DNA of 64,000 bases from Limnomonas spitsbergensis. Lineage: Eukaryota > Chlorophyta > Chlorophyceae > Chlamydomonadales. Every line of letters starts with the position of its first letter. The stretch's first letter is position 1. The translations under genes and the position numbers were made by a program. Below, in pieces: positions 21,801-33,110 of the stretch. The notes under the pieces were generated by a model. That model searched no databases, was not told where the DNA came from, and saw only the letters and a list, made by a program, of their open reading frames with translations. The stretch covers positions 8,618,001 through 8,682,000 of the forward strand of contig JAYJMM010000123.1 in NCBI GenBank assembly GCA_037349105.1. The letters run 5' to 3'.

Positions 21801-24800
21801 GGGGGAGGTGTTTAGGTTGGAGGCGCTGACAGGTGAGCAGGGATGGGGGAGGTGTTTAGGTTGGAGGCGCTGACAGGTGAGCAGGGATGGGGGAGGTGTT
21901 TAGGTTGGAGGCGCTGACAGGTGAGCAGGGATGGGGGAGGTGTTTAGGTTGGAGGCGCTGACAGGTGAGGAGGGATGGGGGAGGTGTTTAGGTTGGAGGC
22001 GCTGACAGGTGAGCAGGGATGGGGGAGGTGTTTAGGTTGGAGGCGCTGACAGGTGAGCAGGGATGGGGGAGGTGTTTAGGTTGGAGGCGCTGACAGGTGA
22101 GGAGGGATGGGGGAGGTGTTTAGGTTGGAGGCGCTGACAGGTGAGGAGGGATGGGGGAGGTGTTTAGGTTGGAGGCGCTGACAGGTGAGGAGGGATGGGG
22201 GAGGTGTTTAGGTTGGAGGCGCTGACAGGTGAGGAGGGATGGGGGAGGTGTTTAGGTTGGAGGCGCTGACAGGTGAGCAGGGATGGGGGAGGTGTTTAGG
22301 TTGGAGGCGCTGACAGGTGAGCAGGGATGGGGGAGGTGTTTAGGTTGGAGGCGCTGACAGGTGAGCTGGGATAGGGGAGGTGTTTAGGTTGGAGGCGCTG
22401 ACAGGTGAGGAGGGATGGGGGAGGTGTTTAGGTTGGAGGCGCTGACAGGTGAGCAGGGATGGGGGAGGTGTTTAGGTTGGAGGCGCTGACAGGTGAGCAG
22501 GGATGGGGGAGGTGTTTAGGTTCGAGGCGCTGACAGGTGAGGAGGGATGGGGGAGGTGTTTAGGTTGGAGGCGCTGACAGGTGAGGAGGGATGGGGGAGA
22601 TGTTTAGGTTGGAGGCGCTGACAGGTGAGCAGGGATGGGGGAGGTGTTTAGGTTGGAGGCGCTGACAGGTGAGCAGGGATGGGGGAGGTGTTTAGGTTGG
22701 AGGCGCTGACAGGTGAGGAGGGATGGGGGAGGTGTTTAGGTTGGAGGCGCTGACAGGTGAGGAGGGATGGGGGAGGTGTTTAGGTTGGAGGCGCTGACAG
22801 GTGAGGAGGGATGGGGGAGGTGTTTAGGTTGGAGGCGCTGACAGGTGAGGAGGGATGGGGGAGGTGTTTAGGTTGGAGGCGCTGACAGGTGAGCAGGGAT
22901 GGGGGAGGTGTTTAGGTTGGAGGCGCTGACAGGTGAGGAGGGATGGGGGAGGTGTTTAGGTTGGAGGCGCTGACAGGTGAGCAGGGATGGGGGAGGTGTT
23001 TAGGTTGGAGGCGCTGACAGGTGAGCAGGGATGGGGGAGGTGTTTAGGTTGGAGGCGCTGACAGGTGAGGAGGGATGGGGGAGGTGTTTAGGTTGGAGGC
23101 GCTGACAGGTGAGCAGGGATGGGGGAGGTGTTTAGCTTGGAGGCGCTGACAGGTGAGCAGGGATGGGGGAGGTGTTTAGGTTGGAGGCGCTGACAGGTGA
23201 GGAGGGATGGGGGAGGTGTTTAGGTTGGAGGCGCTGACAGGTGAGGAGGGATGGGGGAGGTGTTTAGGTTGGAGGCGCTGACAGGTGAGGAGGGATGGGG
23301 GAGGTGTTTAGGTTGGAGGCGCTGACAGGTGAGCAGGGATGGGGGAGGTATTTAGGTTGGAGGTGCTGACAGGTGAGGAGGGATGGGGGAGGTGTTTAGG
23401 TTGGAGGCGCTGACAGGTGAGCAGGGATGGGGGAGGTGTTTAGGTTGGAGGCGCTGACAGGTGAGCAGGGATAGGGGAGGTTTTTTTGTTTGAGGCGCTG
23501 ACGGGCGAGCGATACGTTTGGGTGGGTGAGGACGCAGAGGGTGCGAGAGGCTGACGTGTCCACGGGGGTGTAGGGGCGGACATGTTAACGGAGGCGTAGA
23601 GGGTGCGGGGGGGCTAACGGGTGATGAGGGTGTAGAGGGGGGGGGGGCTTCTGGGTAAACAAGGGTGTAGGGGAGGTGGTACTGGGTAAATGAGGGTGCA
23701 AGGGGAGAGCTAATGGTTAAATGAGGGAGTGGAGGGTGCGGGTGCTAAAACCTGGTCAACATCACGCGCTACCTGCTCACTGGCAGTCGATTGCTGGTAT
23801 AAAAAGTATGTGTCTATTGCCGGTGCTCACACGCCCTCCACTGCTGGCATCAAAATCCGCGCCTCCCGCCCCTGGGATCTAGATCTCGCCTCCCTCGTGC
23901 AGTTCCTGGCATCATAATCCATGCCTCTTAGCGCTGGATCTAGATCTCGCCTACCTCTCATGGTTGCTGGCATCATAATCCATGCCTCTTAGTGCTGGAT
24001 CTAGATGTGGCCTCCCTCTAACAGTTGCTGGCATCATAATCCATGCCTCTTAGCGCTGGATCTAGATGTCGCCTCCCTCTAACAGTTGCTGGCATCATAA
24101 TCCATGCCTCTAAGCGCTGGATCTAGATCTCGCCTCCCTCGTGCAGTTGCTGGCATCATAATCCATGCCTCTTAGCGCTGGATCTAGATCTCGCCTACCT
24201 CTCATGGTTGCTGGCATCATAATCCATGCCTCTTAGCGCTGGATCTAGATGTCGCCTCCCTCTAACAGTTGCTGGCATCATAATCCATGCCTCTAAGCGC
24301 TGGATCTAGATCTCGCCTCCCTCTTGCAGTTGCTGTCATCATAATCCATGCCTCTTAGCGCTGGATCTACATCTCGCCTACCTCTCATGGTTGCTGGCAT
24401 CATAATCCATGCCTCTAAGCGCTGGATCTAGATCTCGCCTCCCTCTTGCAGTTGCTGGCATCATAATCCATGCCTCTTAGCGCTGGATCTAGATCTTGCC
24501 TTCCTCTCACGGCTGCTGTGTGGACCAGGTGCGGCCTTTGGTGCGGCAGGACAGCGCTGTATGGCCATTTCGGTGGCGGTCTTTGTCGGCGGCTTTGAGA
24601 GATGGCGGCAGCCACTGCTGGACTGTGCTAAGGCGCTCAAGGTGCGCGACTGGCTGGCTGGCCGGCCGGCTGGCTGGTTTGCGGAGGGTTGGCTGGCCGG
24701 TTGGCCGTATCTGTACTGTTTTTTTAATAACCTATGTTGAGACTTCCTGGTGCCATACTTCCTGGAACCATACTCCCTGGAGCGGTATTTCCCTCCTGTT

Positions 24801-27533
24801 CGTTGTCCTTACGCACCACCGTTAGGTAGCTGATCAACCGTTCCCCTCTTACCCACAGTTCTTATCACCCCCCCCCTTCTTGTTGTAACAACAAAGACAG
24901 GCCTCCTCTCGAACCAGCCAATCCTGGTTGCTTCCCCTTAATGTACGGCATGGCTCATTTTTGTTGTTTTTCAGGTTGGGGCTGGCATTGAGGCTGACAC
25001 TGATGTGGGACCCGTCATCTCCAAGGAGGCGAAGGCTCGGTGTGAGAAGCTCATTCAGGCCGGTGTAGACCAGGGGGCCAACTGCCTGCTGGACGGGCGT
25101 GGAGTCAAGGTGAGCCTTCTCATGCACTTGGTGGGAGGTGCGGATGGGGTGGGACGGAGGCTGCATGGGGGAGGGTACATGGGGGAGGGTGCATGGGGAG
25201 GGTGCGAGGGGGAGGGTGCATGGAGGAGGGTGCATGGCGAAGGGTGCATGGGGGAGGGACGGAGGGTGTATGGGGGAGGGTGCATGATGAAAGGTGCATG
25301 GGGGAGGTTGCATGACGAAGGGTGCATGGGGGAGGGTGCATGAGGGAGGGTGCATGATGAAGGGTGCATGGGGGAGGATGCATGATGAAGGGTGCATGGG
25401 GGAGGGTGCATGATGAAGGGTACATGAGGGAGGGTGCATGATGAAGGGTGCATGGGGGAGGGTGCATGATGAAGGGTACATGATGAAGGGTGCATGGGGG
25501 AGGGTGCATGATGAAGGGTGCATGGGGGAGGGTGCATGATGAAGGGTGCATGGGGGAGGGTGCATGATGAAGGGTGCATGAGGGAGGGTGCATGATGAAG
25601 GGTGTATGATGAAGGGTGCATGGGGGAGGGTGCATGATGATTGATGAAGGGTGCATGGGGGAGGGTGGATTATTCTGCTGCCTGAATGTCTGGATGTTTG
25701 CTTGTCGCATAGCTAGCTCCAGGCACTAAGCTTGTCACGCAACCCCACCAGGCCACCACCAGTGTTCATTTGAATGGGTGCCAGGCAACCTACTAGAGGG
25801 CCTTCTGGTTGGCCACCAGTGGGCTGATGGGGACCAAACCTGGACCGTGCTTATGCCTACGGCCAGTGTTCCAAGCTACAGACCTTGCTGCACCAGGCCT
25901 TTCTGGCTGCACGCCCTGATGGACCTGAATTGTGCTGAAATAGGCTGTGACATGGACTCCTTTCGTCGCCCCCAGGTGCCCGGCTATGAGCAGGGCAACT
26001 TTGTGGGCCCAACACTGCTGGCTGGAGTGCAGTCGCAAATGGACTGCTACAAGGAAGAGATATTCGGGCCCGTGCTATGCTGCATGGAGGTGGGTTTCGT
26101 ACAACTGTTGTGTGTACGGGCACGTGGGGTGAGTGAAAAGCATGTCCAAGCACACACACACAAACTTATGGGCTGCTCCATGGGGGAGATACTTGGGCAT
26201 GTGCTGCGCTGCATGGAGGTGGGCTAATGCAGCTGCTGTGCTGATGCAAGGTATATAGGTGCGGACAAATCCCGCATGCTTCACTAAAAGGGTAAGGATT
26301 GTTGAGTTAACGTATGGGCGTGTACGCGGAAGGCACATTGCATTTCTGGGCTTGTCACCGTCAACTGTGACGCCACCTGCTGCGTTCCTAATTCCCATAG
26401 ACATGGCCGATCTCGCTGTGTCGGGGACCACGGCCACCTATCCGCCATGGCCGTTTGCTTTCATTAATTTTTGATGTGTGTCCTCTCATATTTCTTTTGC
26501 AATAGAATGAAGTGTTTCCAATGCCTAAGGAATGTAGCAATATCCCCCCACGGCCCCAATGTTGACCCTGACTCAGCCAGAAACCCGGATTCCCGGAATG
26601 CTCACTTCAGCAGAGCTTAGGATGGTGGTGCCGCGAGTCTTGATTGAGAGACAACCCTTTGCGTAAAAAGACCTATGGTTTTTTTTGTAGCGGAAAACTG
26701 TGAGTGTGCACTGTGCAGATTGGAAGCCTGCCACCCAGTGACGCCTCAGTAGCTAGGCGGATGCATGAGCAGGTGCAGAGGCCGACGCAGTGGCTGAGGT
26801 GAAGCTCTAAGCAGCGGTCCCTAAACCCTTTTCTCTAACCCCAGTCCAACCTGTGGTGTGCAGGTGGCCACCTTGCAACAAGCGATCGCGGCTGTCAATG
26901 GTAATGAGCACGGCAATGGGACGGCCATATTTACGCGCTCTGGAGCAGCGGCCCGGCGCTTCCAGAACGAGGTGTGCGATGGGGGGGACAGGTCCTCGGG
27001 TCTGAGATGAGGGATTGAGGGGTACATGTCCTTGGGTGGGAGATGGGGCAAACAGGATATTGGGTCTGAGATGGGTGTTGTAGGTCACTGGGTTTGAGAT
27101 GAGGGGTGAGGGTCCTTGGGTGTTGCATGCTGGCACAAGGTCCTCGAGTGTGAAATTAGGGGTGCGGGTGATTAGATGTGTGATGAGGGGTGTAGGTGAC
27201 TATATTCGAGAGGGGTACTCTTGGTCCTCAGGTGTCGATGCAAATGAATAATGTTGATGCTCCCGCGCGTAGGTTGAGGTGGGCATGGTGGGCATCAATG
27301 TGCCGATCCCAGTGCCCCTGCCCTTCATGTTCTCGTTCACTGGCTGGCGTGGCTCGTTTGCGGGCGACCTCCACATGTATGGGAAGGCGGGCGTGCACTT
27401 CTTCACGCAGCCCAAGACGGTGACTGCCAAGTGGCCCGCGGAGGACGCAGAGCTGTGTGCGCCCTCAGCTGACAAGATGGCGGTGGCGGCGGCAGGGGGG
27501 CGCATCCCGGGGCTAGACAGGGTTGGAGCGTAG
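15896..27533 (+). CDS. ALDH6: methylmalonate-semialdehyde dehydrogenase (CoA-acylating), mitochondrial
   Basis: Oxidises methylmalonate and malonate semialdehydes to propionyl-CoA and acetyl-CoA with NAD+ and CoA, in valine and pyrimidine breakdown in mitochondria. Fourteen exons: 15896-15994, 16074-16148, 16473-16548, 16804-16889, 17454-17532, 18614-18717, 19151-19314, 19977-20073, 20650-20776, 24529-24641, 24975-25109, 25976-26089, 26864-26971, 27273-27533. They join in frame to 545 aa, near the usual eukaryotic length. Exon 1 encodes a presequence-like [16 protein letters not shown]...RCLASAES. Family signatures: [58 protein letters not shown], catalytic Cys313 in [31 protein letters not shown]. 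Intron 8 has a GC donor (CAG|gcaagc). Intron 9 is 3.75 kb, mostly minisatellite. Several introns repeat the adjacent exon end. A MITE lies 50 bp beyond the stop codon. Confidence 0.97.
18801..18853 (+). repeat. echo of dehydrogenase exon 6 end
   Basis: 'agcgggcattgactgctagg' and flanks match exon 6 at 18667-18720 ('ctcgggcattgactgctact...'), placed about 130 bp downstream inside intron 6. It contains a stop codon and is a decayed tandem duplicate, not an alternative exon. Confidence 0.75.
19540..19890. repeat. degenerate ~65-bp repeats with CCCTAAA-like strings in intron 7
   Basis: Recurring 'ccctggaatcttcca', 'aatgtggggttcagga' and 'aaacctgaaccctg' strings roughly every 60-70 bp. Typical of the telomere-like vocabulary of introns in this window. 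Confidence 0.6.
20223..20385. repeat. TCACAC(A/G)TGTGATGA palindromic repeats in intron 8
   Basis: At least five spaced copies of TCACACNNGTGATGA-like palindromes with 'actagatgtgtg' linkers. The motif is self-complementary around CACRTGTG, so each copy could pair with itself or any other copy. Confidence 0.75.
20766..23500 (+). repeat. 44-bp minisatellite spanning the exon 9 donor, about 62 copies
   Basis: The unit begins with the last coding bases of exon 9, GGCGCTGACAG, continues through the donor GTGAGGAGGGATG and ends GGTGTTTAGGTTGGA. The first unit is in the exon itself (20766-20776 coding); the array then fills 2.7 kb of intron 9. Units vary mainly at GAGGAGG/GAGCAGG and GATGG/GATAG. 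Each unit thus carries a copy of the exon end and a strong donor. Confidence 0.97.
23845..24500 (+). repeat. 61-bp tandem repeat before exon 10, about ten copies
   Basis: Unit contains 'gctggcatcataatccatgc', 'gcgctggatctagat' and a pyrimidine stretch such as 'cgcctccctcttgcag'. The true acceptor of exon 10 (24528) falls in the last, diverged unit, so most upstream units carry an acceptor-like pyrimidine-AG string. Confidence 0.9.
25130..25665. repeat. 28-bp minisatellite in intron 11
   Basis: Units of GGTGCATGGGGGAGGGTGCATGATGAAG with partial units, directly after the exon 11 donor region. On the minus strand all three frames stay open for about 200 codons of Met/His/Pro-rich repeats; these are not genes. 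Confidence 0.93.
25760..25950. mobile_element. hAT-like MITE just upstream of dehydrogenase exon 12
   Basis: Starts CAGTGTTCATTTGAATGGG, with body 'gtgggctgatggggaccaaa' and 'gctgcaccaggcctttctgg', and ends around 'gaattgtgctgaaatagg'. The right terminus is missing. It reaches to within about 25 bp of the exon 12 acceptor, so branch-point/pyrimidine sequence may derive from the element. Confidence 0.7.
26181..26240 (+). repeat. echo of dehydrogenase exon 12 end plus donor
   Basis: 'gtgctgcgctgcatggaggt' with its flanks matches the end of exon 12 and its donor at 26051-26110 ('gtgctatgctgcatggaggt...'). Diverged tandem duplicate about 130 bp into intron 12. Confidence 0.8.
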
Positions 27534-27582
27534 TTCGACCTGTGTGATACCGCAGCCCTCTCCGCAGCCTACTGATGTAGAA

Positions 27583-27785
27583 CAGTGTTTACTTTAGTGG
27601 GTAAGGGACGGCCTTTGCTGGGCCGCCACGTGGCCGCCCCTGGGATGATTCACACCAAATCTGGACTGGCCTCCGGCCGGTGGCCCAAGCAGCAGGGCTG
27701 GCCGCACCAGGGGCTTGTGGCCGGGGGCCACAGTGTAGCTGAACTGTAGCTGATAGTGGTAAACCATTCACTTAAGGAGACACTG
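27583..27785. mobile_element. hAT-like MITE, intact, 203 bp
   Basis: Starts CAGTGTTTACTTTAGTGGG and ends CACTTAAGGAGACACTG. Flanked by a perfect 8-bp duplication ATGTAGAA (27575-27582 and 27786-27793). It lies 50 bp beyond the dehydrogenase stop codon, so it is probably within the 3' untranslated region. Confidence 0.93.
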
Positions 27786-27793
27786 ATGTAGAA

Positions 27794-29906
27794 TCCCGGT
27801 CTCATGTCCCCTGGGATATGGGTGCCCTTGTGCAGCATCAGGAACCTATCAATCTAAGTTTGGCTACTCTGTCTCACTGATTATGGCCATGGGTGCAGTC
27901 TGGAGCTGTAAATCAGCAGCGTAGGCAGAGGGGAGGGGGGCACTGGTCACGGTGCAGGCAAGACTCCTGTGTACTGCCTAGCACAGTCCTCTACGTACAG
28001 TCTGGACTCAACCTCTTGCTCACGAGGTTGTAACTTGTAACCAGTACGCCCACGCATCATTCACGCATCCAACCTTCAGCCTTCCTGGGGGGAAATGTCT
28101 GCATGTGGCAGGGTTGATGAGGATGCTGTTAAGGTGCCCAGTCTTGCCTTTCTTGAGCCTGCTCTCAGGCTGCAACTTCATGACGTCAGACCTCTTGTCG
28201 GCACCCAAAAGCTGCGACCTTTCTGCACTACCATTTGTATCGCCATCTGCACCTTAGGTGCTGCCATCGGCGATGCCAGACGCAATGCGAACAGCACAGC
28301 AGCTGAATTACAGTTGAAGCACCCTACAATACATTGTGCATCATGGCGGCCTTGCTGAGTTCGCATCCTCGCAGCAGCTCTGCATCCCATGCACCATGGC
28401 GTGGCCCCAGCCCTCCGCAGCATTGTAGCACAATCCGGCTGGACCTGTTCCATTTGGCAGGGTATCGTGCTACCTGCCTTGTGAGCACAATTCGGCTTTA
28501 CCTGCTGTGCCTTCATTACCGTATTCGGCATATTGTGCAATATCATGCTAACATGCTCCGCAACTCTCGGCTGCTTGTCTCACGCTGACGGGTGAGCAGC
28601 GTTACCCAGTACAGAAATACGGTGCGGGCAGACGATACAGTGCGGGCGCAGTATCGAACAAAGGGACATACAGGTGATCCTGTGTCAAGCGACGTGATGG
28701 GCCTCAACTGGCCCTCAAGAGGTACCCTGCATGGACCATTGTGATGCAAAATACTAGGGTGCATGGGTGATGCGGACCATGCAAAGCCTAAGGACGATGA
28801 TGCAACCAGCCAATCCCGCCGGAACTCGTCCCCCGAAAGGCACCATGCATACGGGCAGCTTTGCCACATTTGAAAACCGTACCAGACCGTTTTTGAAGCA
28901 GTGCAGTTAAGGAGCTGGGATATCAGCCCAAATGGCATACCAGGTAACCCTTCCGTGGCGGATGGCTAGGGAGAAGATGCACGCTCTCTCATGAAGTCAT
29001 GTACATCTTCTCACCAGCCTTCCAAGAGGCTCAAATCCACCGTGGGCCACTGGGCCTTCCAATTGCATTTTTTTCATGGCTTTTATCACATGAACGTCCG
29101 TCACCTGCTGGGTGCTATGCATCATAGATTCATATAGCTCCTGCACCTTCCATTTTCCCCTGGCTTTATTCAGATCGCGTGCTTGCTGCTGCTACTGAAA
29201 TGCCGTACCCTAAGCAATTTCCGACATGCCTCAGAGCTCGCGTACCTGTGGCTTCTTCTCGCCTTCTCGGCCTCGCGATTTCGGCAGCTTCCCATGCACA
29301 TTTCCCATGCACTTTTTCCCCTCGTGTTTAGGGTCGTCCCACGCCCTCATTCAACCACATCTCGCACCTGCGACGGTTTCCCAGCTTAACTCATGCGATT
29401 TCTGAATCTGTGCATATTGTTCATTCTCCAGGAGTGCCGGCCTTGCAGCGCCCAGCAGAGTCCTCCATATCCCCCAAACCTTGGATGGCAGCCAATCAGC
29501 CATGGCCTGATGCCCAGCCGACTCCTGTCCGGCTCTGTCGCTGGTAGGGAGCTGCTGCACAGAGGCGGTATCATTGGAACCGAACAGCTGTTTGCGCATG
29601 GCTTCCACCCGCGGTGCACACGTGCGTCCTTCAAAAAGGTGTGGATCTGGTGTGGATCGGCCCAGGTCCGCATAGTGTCACACCACTCCAATCCCATGCA
29701 TTTCAATTCCTTGGCACCTAGCTCCATTATCACTGACAACCATTGCCCAATTTGTTGTCATATATCGTGGTAGATTTCCTCGCTCATTTTGTGCCTCTGG
29801 CACCCCCGCCCCGCCCCCGTTAGTCTCATAGCTCCCCTGCTGGCACTTGGCGCCCTTTACATCCGATCGAAATTCCATTGGTACTTCGTTATCTTTAATT
29901 CCAATC
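27794..29906. other. spacer between the dehydrogenase and uS13
   Basis: No gene supported. Minus-strand open frames at about 28178-28938 and 29351-29739 overlap plus-strand frames of similar length and show no domain or splice-linked signal; they may be remnants of unknown repeats. Confidence 0.45.
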
Positions 29907-30580
29907 ATGACTCACATTGCGCGCACCGCGATGGCACCGGAGGCGAACTTCCACTTGGCTTTAGCAAAGATCTTCGGCATCGGTAGAGTGAGCGCTCTCA
30001 ACATAACGGAAGCGTGTGGTATCAGCAAGGATATGAAGGTGTGAGAGCCAGATGCTCACTTGCAGGGCATGTGTTCATGTCCACATGGTTCAGGGCAGCC
30101 CCATTCCCTACACCAATCATTCTTTTATTGAACACCAGACTACTTAGAAGCAGCCGCTGGTCAGCCTCCACTGGGTCATTGGAGATACCATAAACTTGCC
30201 AATGGCTGGTGACCCAAGCAACAGGGCTCGGGGCTCTCTGCATGAGGCCCACCCGGCCACATGTCATGATGCGGTTGAATTGAGCTCAAGCCAACTAAAA
30301 CAAACAGTGTATGACTTCAGCCCCCTTCTCCATATGCCAATAGGTCAAGGATGTTAAGGAGCAGTACGTGCAACAGGTGTCACTGCACATCCAAGAGAAC
30401 TATGTTGTCGGTGACCAGCTCAAGAGGAGCATACGGGAAAACATCCTGCAACTCGTGGACATTAAGTGCCACCGAGGAACGCGGCACCAGCTGGGGATGT
30501 CGATCAGGGGCAGGACCCACTCCAACAATTGTACCGCCAAGAAGCTGCGTCATCTAGACATGTACGACACCAGCAGATAG
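29907..30580 (+). CDS. small ribosomal subunit protein uS13, mitochondrial type
   Basis: Protein of the ribosomal small-subunit head that contacts initiator tRNA and the large subunit. Two exons, 29907-30038 and 30344-30580, GT-AG and in frame, 122 aa. Exon 1 carries the helix-two-turn-helix part (LALAKIFGIGRVSALNITEACGIS); exon 2 carries RSIRENILQLVDIKCHRGTRH and the signature GMSIRGRTHSNN (compare GLPVRGQRTHTN in bacterial-type members). The short form without the plastid-type N-terminal extension suggests the mitochondrial protein now encoded in the nucleus. No obvious presequence follows the chosen ATG; an in-frame upstream ATG at 29847 would add 20 residues (MAPFTSDRNSIGTSLSLIPI) that could serve targeting. 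The intron is largely a MITE relic. Confidence 0.93.
30114..30309. mobile_element. hAT-like MITE relic filling most of the uS13 intron
   Basis: About 196 bp, the family length. Body strings 'agcagccgctggtcagcctc' and 'ggctggtgacccaagcaaca', right end 'ccaactaaaacaaacagtg'. Target duplication no longer visible. Confidence 0.6.
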
Positions 30581-30599
30581 AGTACGTCGGCTCTTGAGC

Positions 30600-30770
30600 A
30601 TGGCAAGCGTGCAGCGCACAGCAGGCATCATGCATGCAGGCGTGGAGCGCAGCATGCAGGGAGGCACAGCAGACATGGCAGGCAGCATGCAGGCAGGCAG
30701 CTTGTAGGCAAGCATGGAGCGTGCAGGCACCGTGCAGGTTGGCATGGCAGACATGGGAGGATGGCAGGAT
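30600..30770. repeat. degenerate GCAGGCA/GCATGCA repeat
   Basis: Dense 'gcatgcaggcaggcag' and 'ggcacagcagacatggcagg' strings after the uS13 stop codon. Open frames on it are compositional. Confidence 0.6.
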
Positions 30771-32097
30771 ATGTGTCAGCTGTTGCGTACGACAGGTATC
30801 GAGTGCCGTTATGCATGGACTTCCCATACGCGCTCCAGGCTCTACATGTGTCATGGCTGCAAGTATTAGGACAGGACTGGGCACCTGAGCAACTGAATGA
30901 CGAGTCGTCCCAGAGATTGTTTCAGCTTCTCCTAAGAGATTGGAAGTGCATGTGTTAGGGGGCACTCCTGAGTATGTTCTTATGCACCTAGTTCAACCCT
31001 CCTCGGTTCAGCCTCGACGATATTGCCCTCCCAGGAATTGCGAAGCTGGATCAGCTTGTGAGTTCATGGTCCTTTGTTCAGTCTAGCGGAGCATGAGATT
31101 TGATGTATTATGCAGACATGCATGGGACAGTTCCCTGCAGACCAGATATCTCTCTCGGGGACTATGAAGCTGGGTGTGGGTCAGGGAACAGCTGCTGACG
31201 TGGCAGTGCGATGAGGCGGAGCCTTACATATGATGGCCTCTAGGTTTTGTCCAATTCTGGAATCCTAAGCGATCAGGAAAGAAGCTTGGCCAAGGGCCAT
31301 GTTTGGGGCTCGATGCGACGATTCAATATCAAGGATTTTCATGTATGTTGCACAGACCCATCAGCCTTGGCTCCTGGTTTGTTCATTACGTTTCCTGTGA
31401 GCAATCCCACTCTTCATGCCCCAATGTAGCACGTGCGTACTGTCATTCCTCATATTGTCCTTGACAGATGTTCCCTCTTGCTTTCACTATGTTTGCTGCA
31501 CTTGCCTTCATCCGATTTAGAAGCTTGTTAGTGAAGTGGGGCTGGCTGCCCAACCCTTGGAAAACTGAGGTGCTGACCCCAAAATAGCCCGGATGCCCTT
31601 CTGCTGAGGAAAGGTAGGACAGGAAAGGCACACATCCCCCCCCAAAACGCCCACACAGCTTTGAAGTTTGTGAAGTTTTTACTGTCCAACAGAGCATCAA
31701 AATTGATGCATGGGTCATGTGCCCGTAAACCGGTACAGGCACTTGATACACTAGGACAGTAAACGAAAACCATTGACCCCCCTGGGCAAGCAACTAGCAC
31801 ACAACCACGACAGTGGCGTGGGAATGAACCCCATAGTGCAGACGATAAGCCCCAGCCATAAAACATGACGTGGGTGCAAAAGAGTTCGATTGAGCACCGC
31901 CTAGAGAATCAGGGGGGGGAACGGGAAATTTGGCAAAGGTTTGAGATGATTATCTCTTTTCATCATACACTGAAAGATAAAAGAACCAAATTTCTTCCAG
32001 AACACAGAAGCAGAGTCCTCTGTATTTAGTTTGCCCCACACTCCATTTGCGCACCGTTTCATGGGCTCATCCTCGTCCTCTAGGAATTATGGAAAGT
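30770..32097. other. spacer, no gene seen
   Basis: No supportable coding region. The right part (from about 31900) probably includes the 3' tail of the LINE relic that lies on the minus strand. Confidence 0.4.
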
Positions 32098-33110
32098 AAG
32101 GTTAGATTGAAAACGAAGGTCTGTGTAGAACGGGCAGTAAATCATGTGAAGCTCATCCTCCCGACATTTAAGATTGCAACATCTACAAATCCTCTCGCTA
32201 CGAGGCCCACAAGGTTTCTCAAAGCGCCCCGTCTCAACATTCAGCCAATGGACCCCATCCGATACCGGGCTACAGCGAAAATAATATCAGGCTTGCTTTA
32301 ATTGTACCAGAAAGTCTCCTTCACATTACGCTTAATTTGGAACCACTTAGAGAACGTAAACAACTTGAACCCCGAGCGTTCTGAGTCAGGAGTAGCACGA
32401 ACTGTTAGGGCTGTACGTGGCATATCCCTGGAAATTTTGGAAAGCCACTGATCCCTAGCTGAATTCAGAATGACCTCAATGACCTCAATATCCAAAGAGG
32501 TATTGGCTGAAGCAGTCAATAAATCAATACCCAGTGTCATCAATATCGTCGACAGAAAACCAGCCCAATAAAGTGAAGTGCCAGCCTTCGCCAAACCACA
32601 ACTTTCCTGCATAGCCATATTCACAAGGTCATCGTCAGGCCTCAGATTAATTCTATTCCAGAAACTCAGGGTCTGCTGAAAAAGACTTGAGATAAGGGGT
32701 TCACGGTGCAGTTCACTCATGAGAACATATTCGGCCACAGACTTGCGAAGACCCATACACTGCCTAAGGAAACCCTTGTGAAATACCTCCAAATCTTTAG
32801 AGAAACCAGTATCTGCCAAGCCGACTCCTTTCGCAAGGAGACCTGGTTCCCAAATTTCACACCCATGAAACAAAATAGGCTTCACCAAAGAGTCAAAAAG
32901 ATGACATTGAATGTGAATATTGTGAACAGCTGCAATAAATACCGTAACGCTTAAACAACTCATGCGTAACAAAACGTCGAAGAAGTTCGACCCTGCCTTA
33001 GCATCCTTCAACAAGAGCACTCTATACCACCAGAAGCCTATCGAGTAGCAGCAGCAAATGCTTCTACTGAAGCCGACAGAATGCAACCTCCGTCCTGCAG
33101 AAGGAGACAA
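32098..33110 (-). mobile_element. decayed LINE-type reverse transcriptase, C-terminal part
   Basis: A 270-codon minus-strand frame ends at 32298. From about 32900 it reads LFDSLVKPILFHGCEIWEP, then FHKGFLRQCMGLRKSVAEYV, MSELHREPL and LSFWNRI: the region just after the reverse transcriptase core in many non-LTR retrotransposon ORF2 proteins. A stop at 32298 and a frame change follow, then a shifted frame at about 32240-32110 reads LNVETGRFEKP, ERICRCC, DELHMIYCPFYTDL, the C-terminal Cys/His segment of the same ORF2 type. The catalytic core and endonuclease are not recognisable upstream, so this is a truncated, inactive 3' copy. Confidence 0.82.

Noticed and set aside
24849..25710. Minus-strand frames of about 190-240 codons rich in Met/His/Pro
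   Set aside because: They are translations of the 28-bp minisatellite in dehydrogenase intron 11, open in all three frames because the unit has no stop codon.
29351..29773. Overlapping frames of 85-126 codons on both strands
   Set aside because: Both strands are open over the same stretch and neither shows a domain; possibly a repeat remnant, not supported as a gene.
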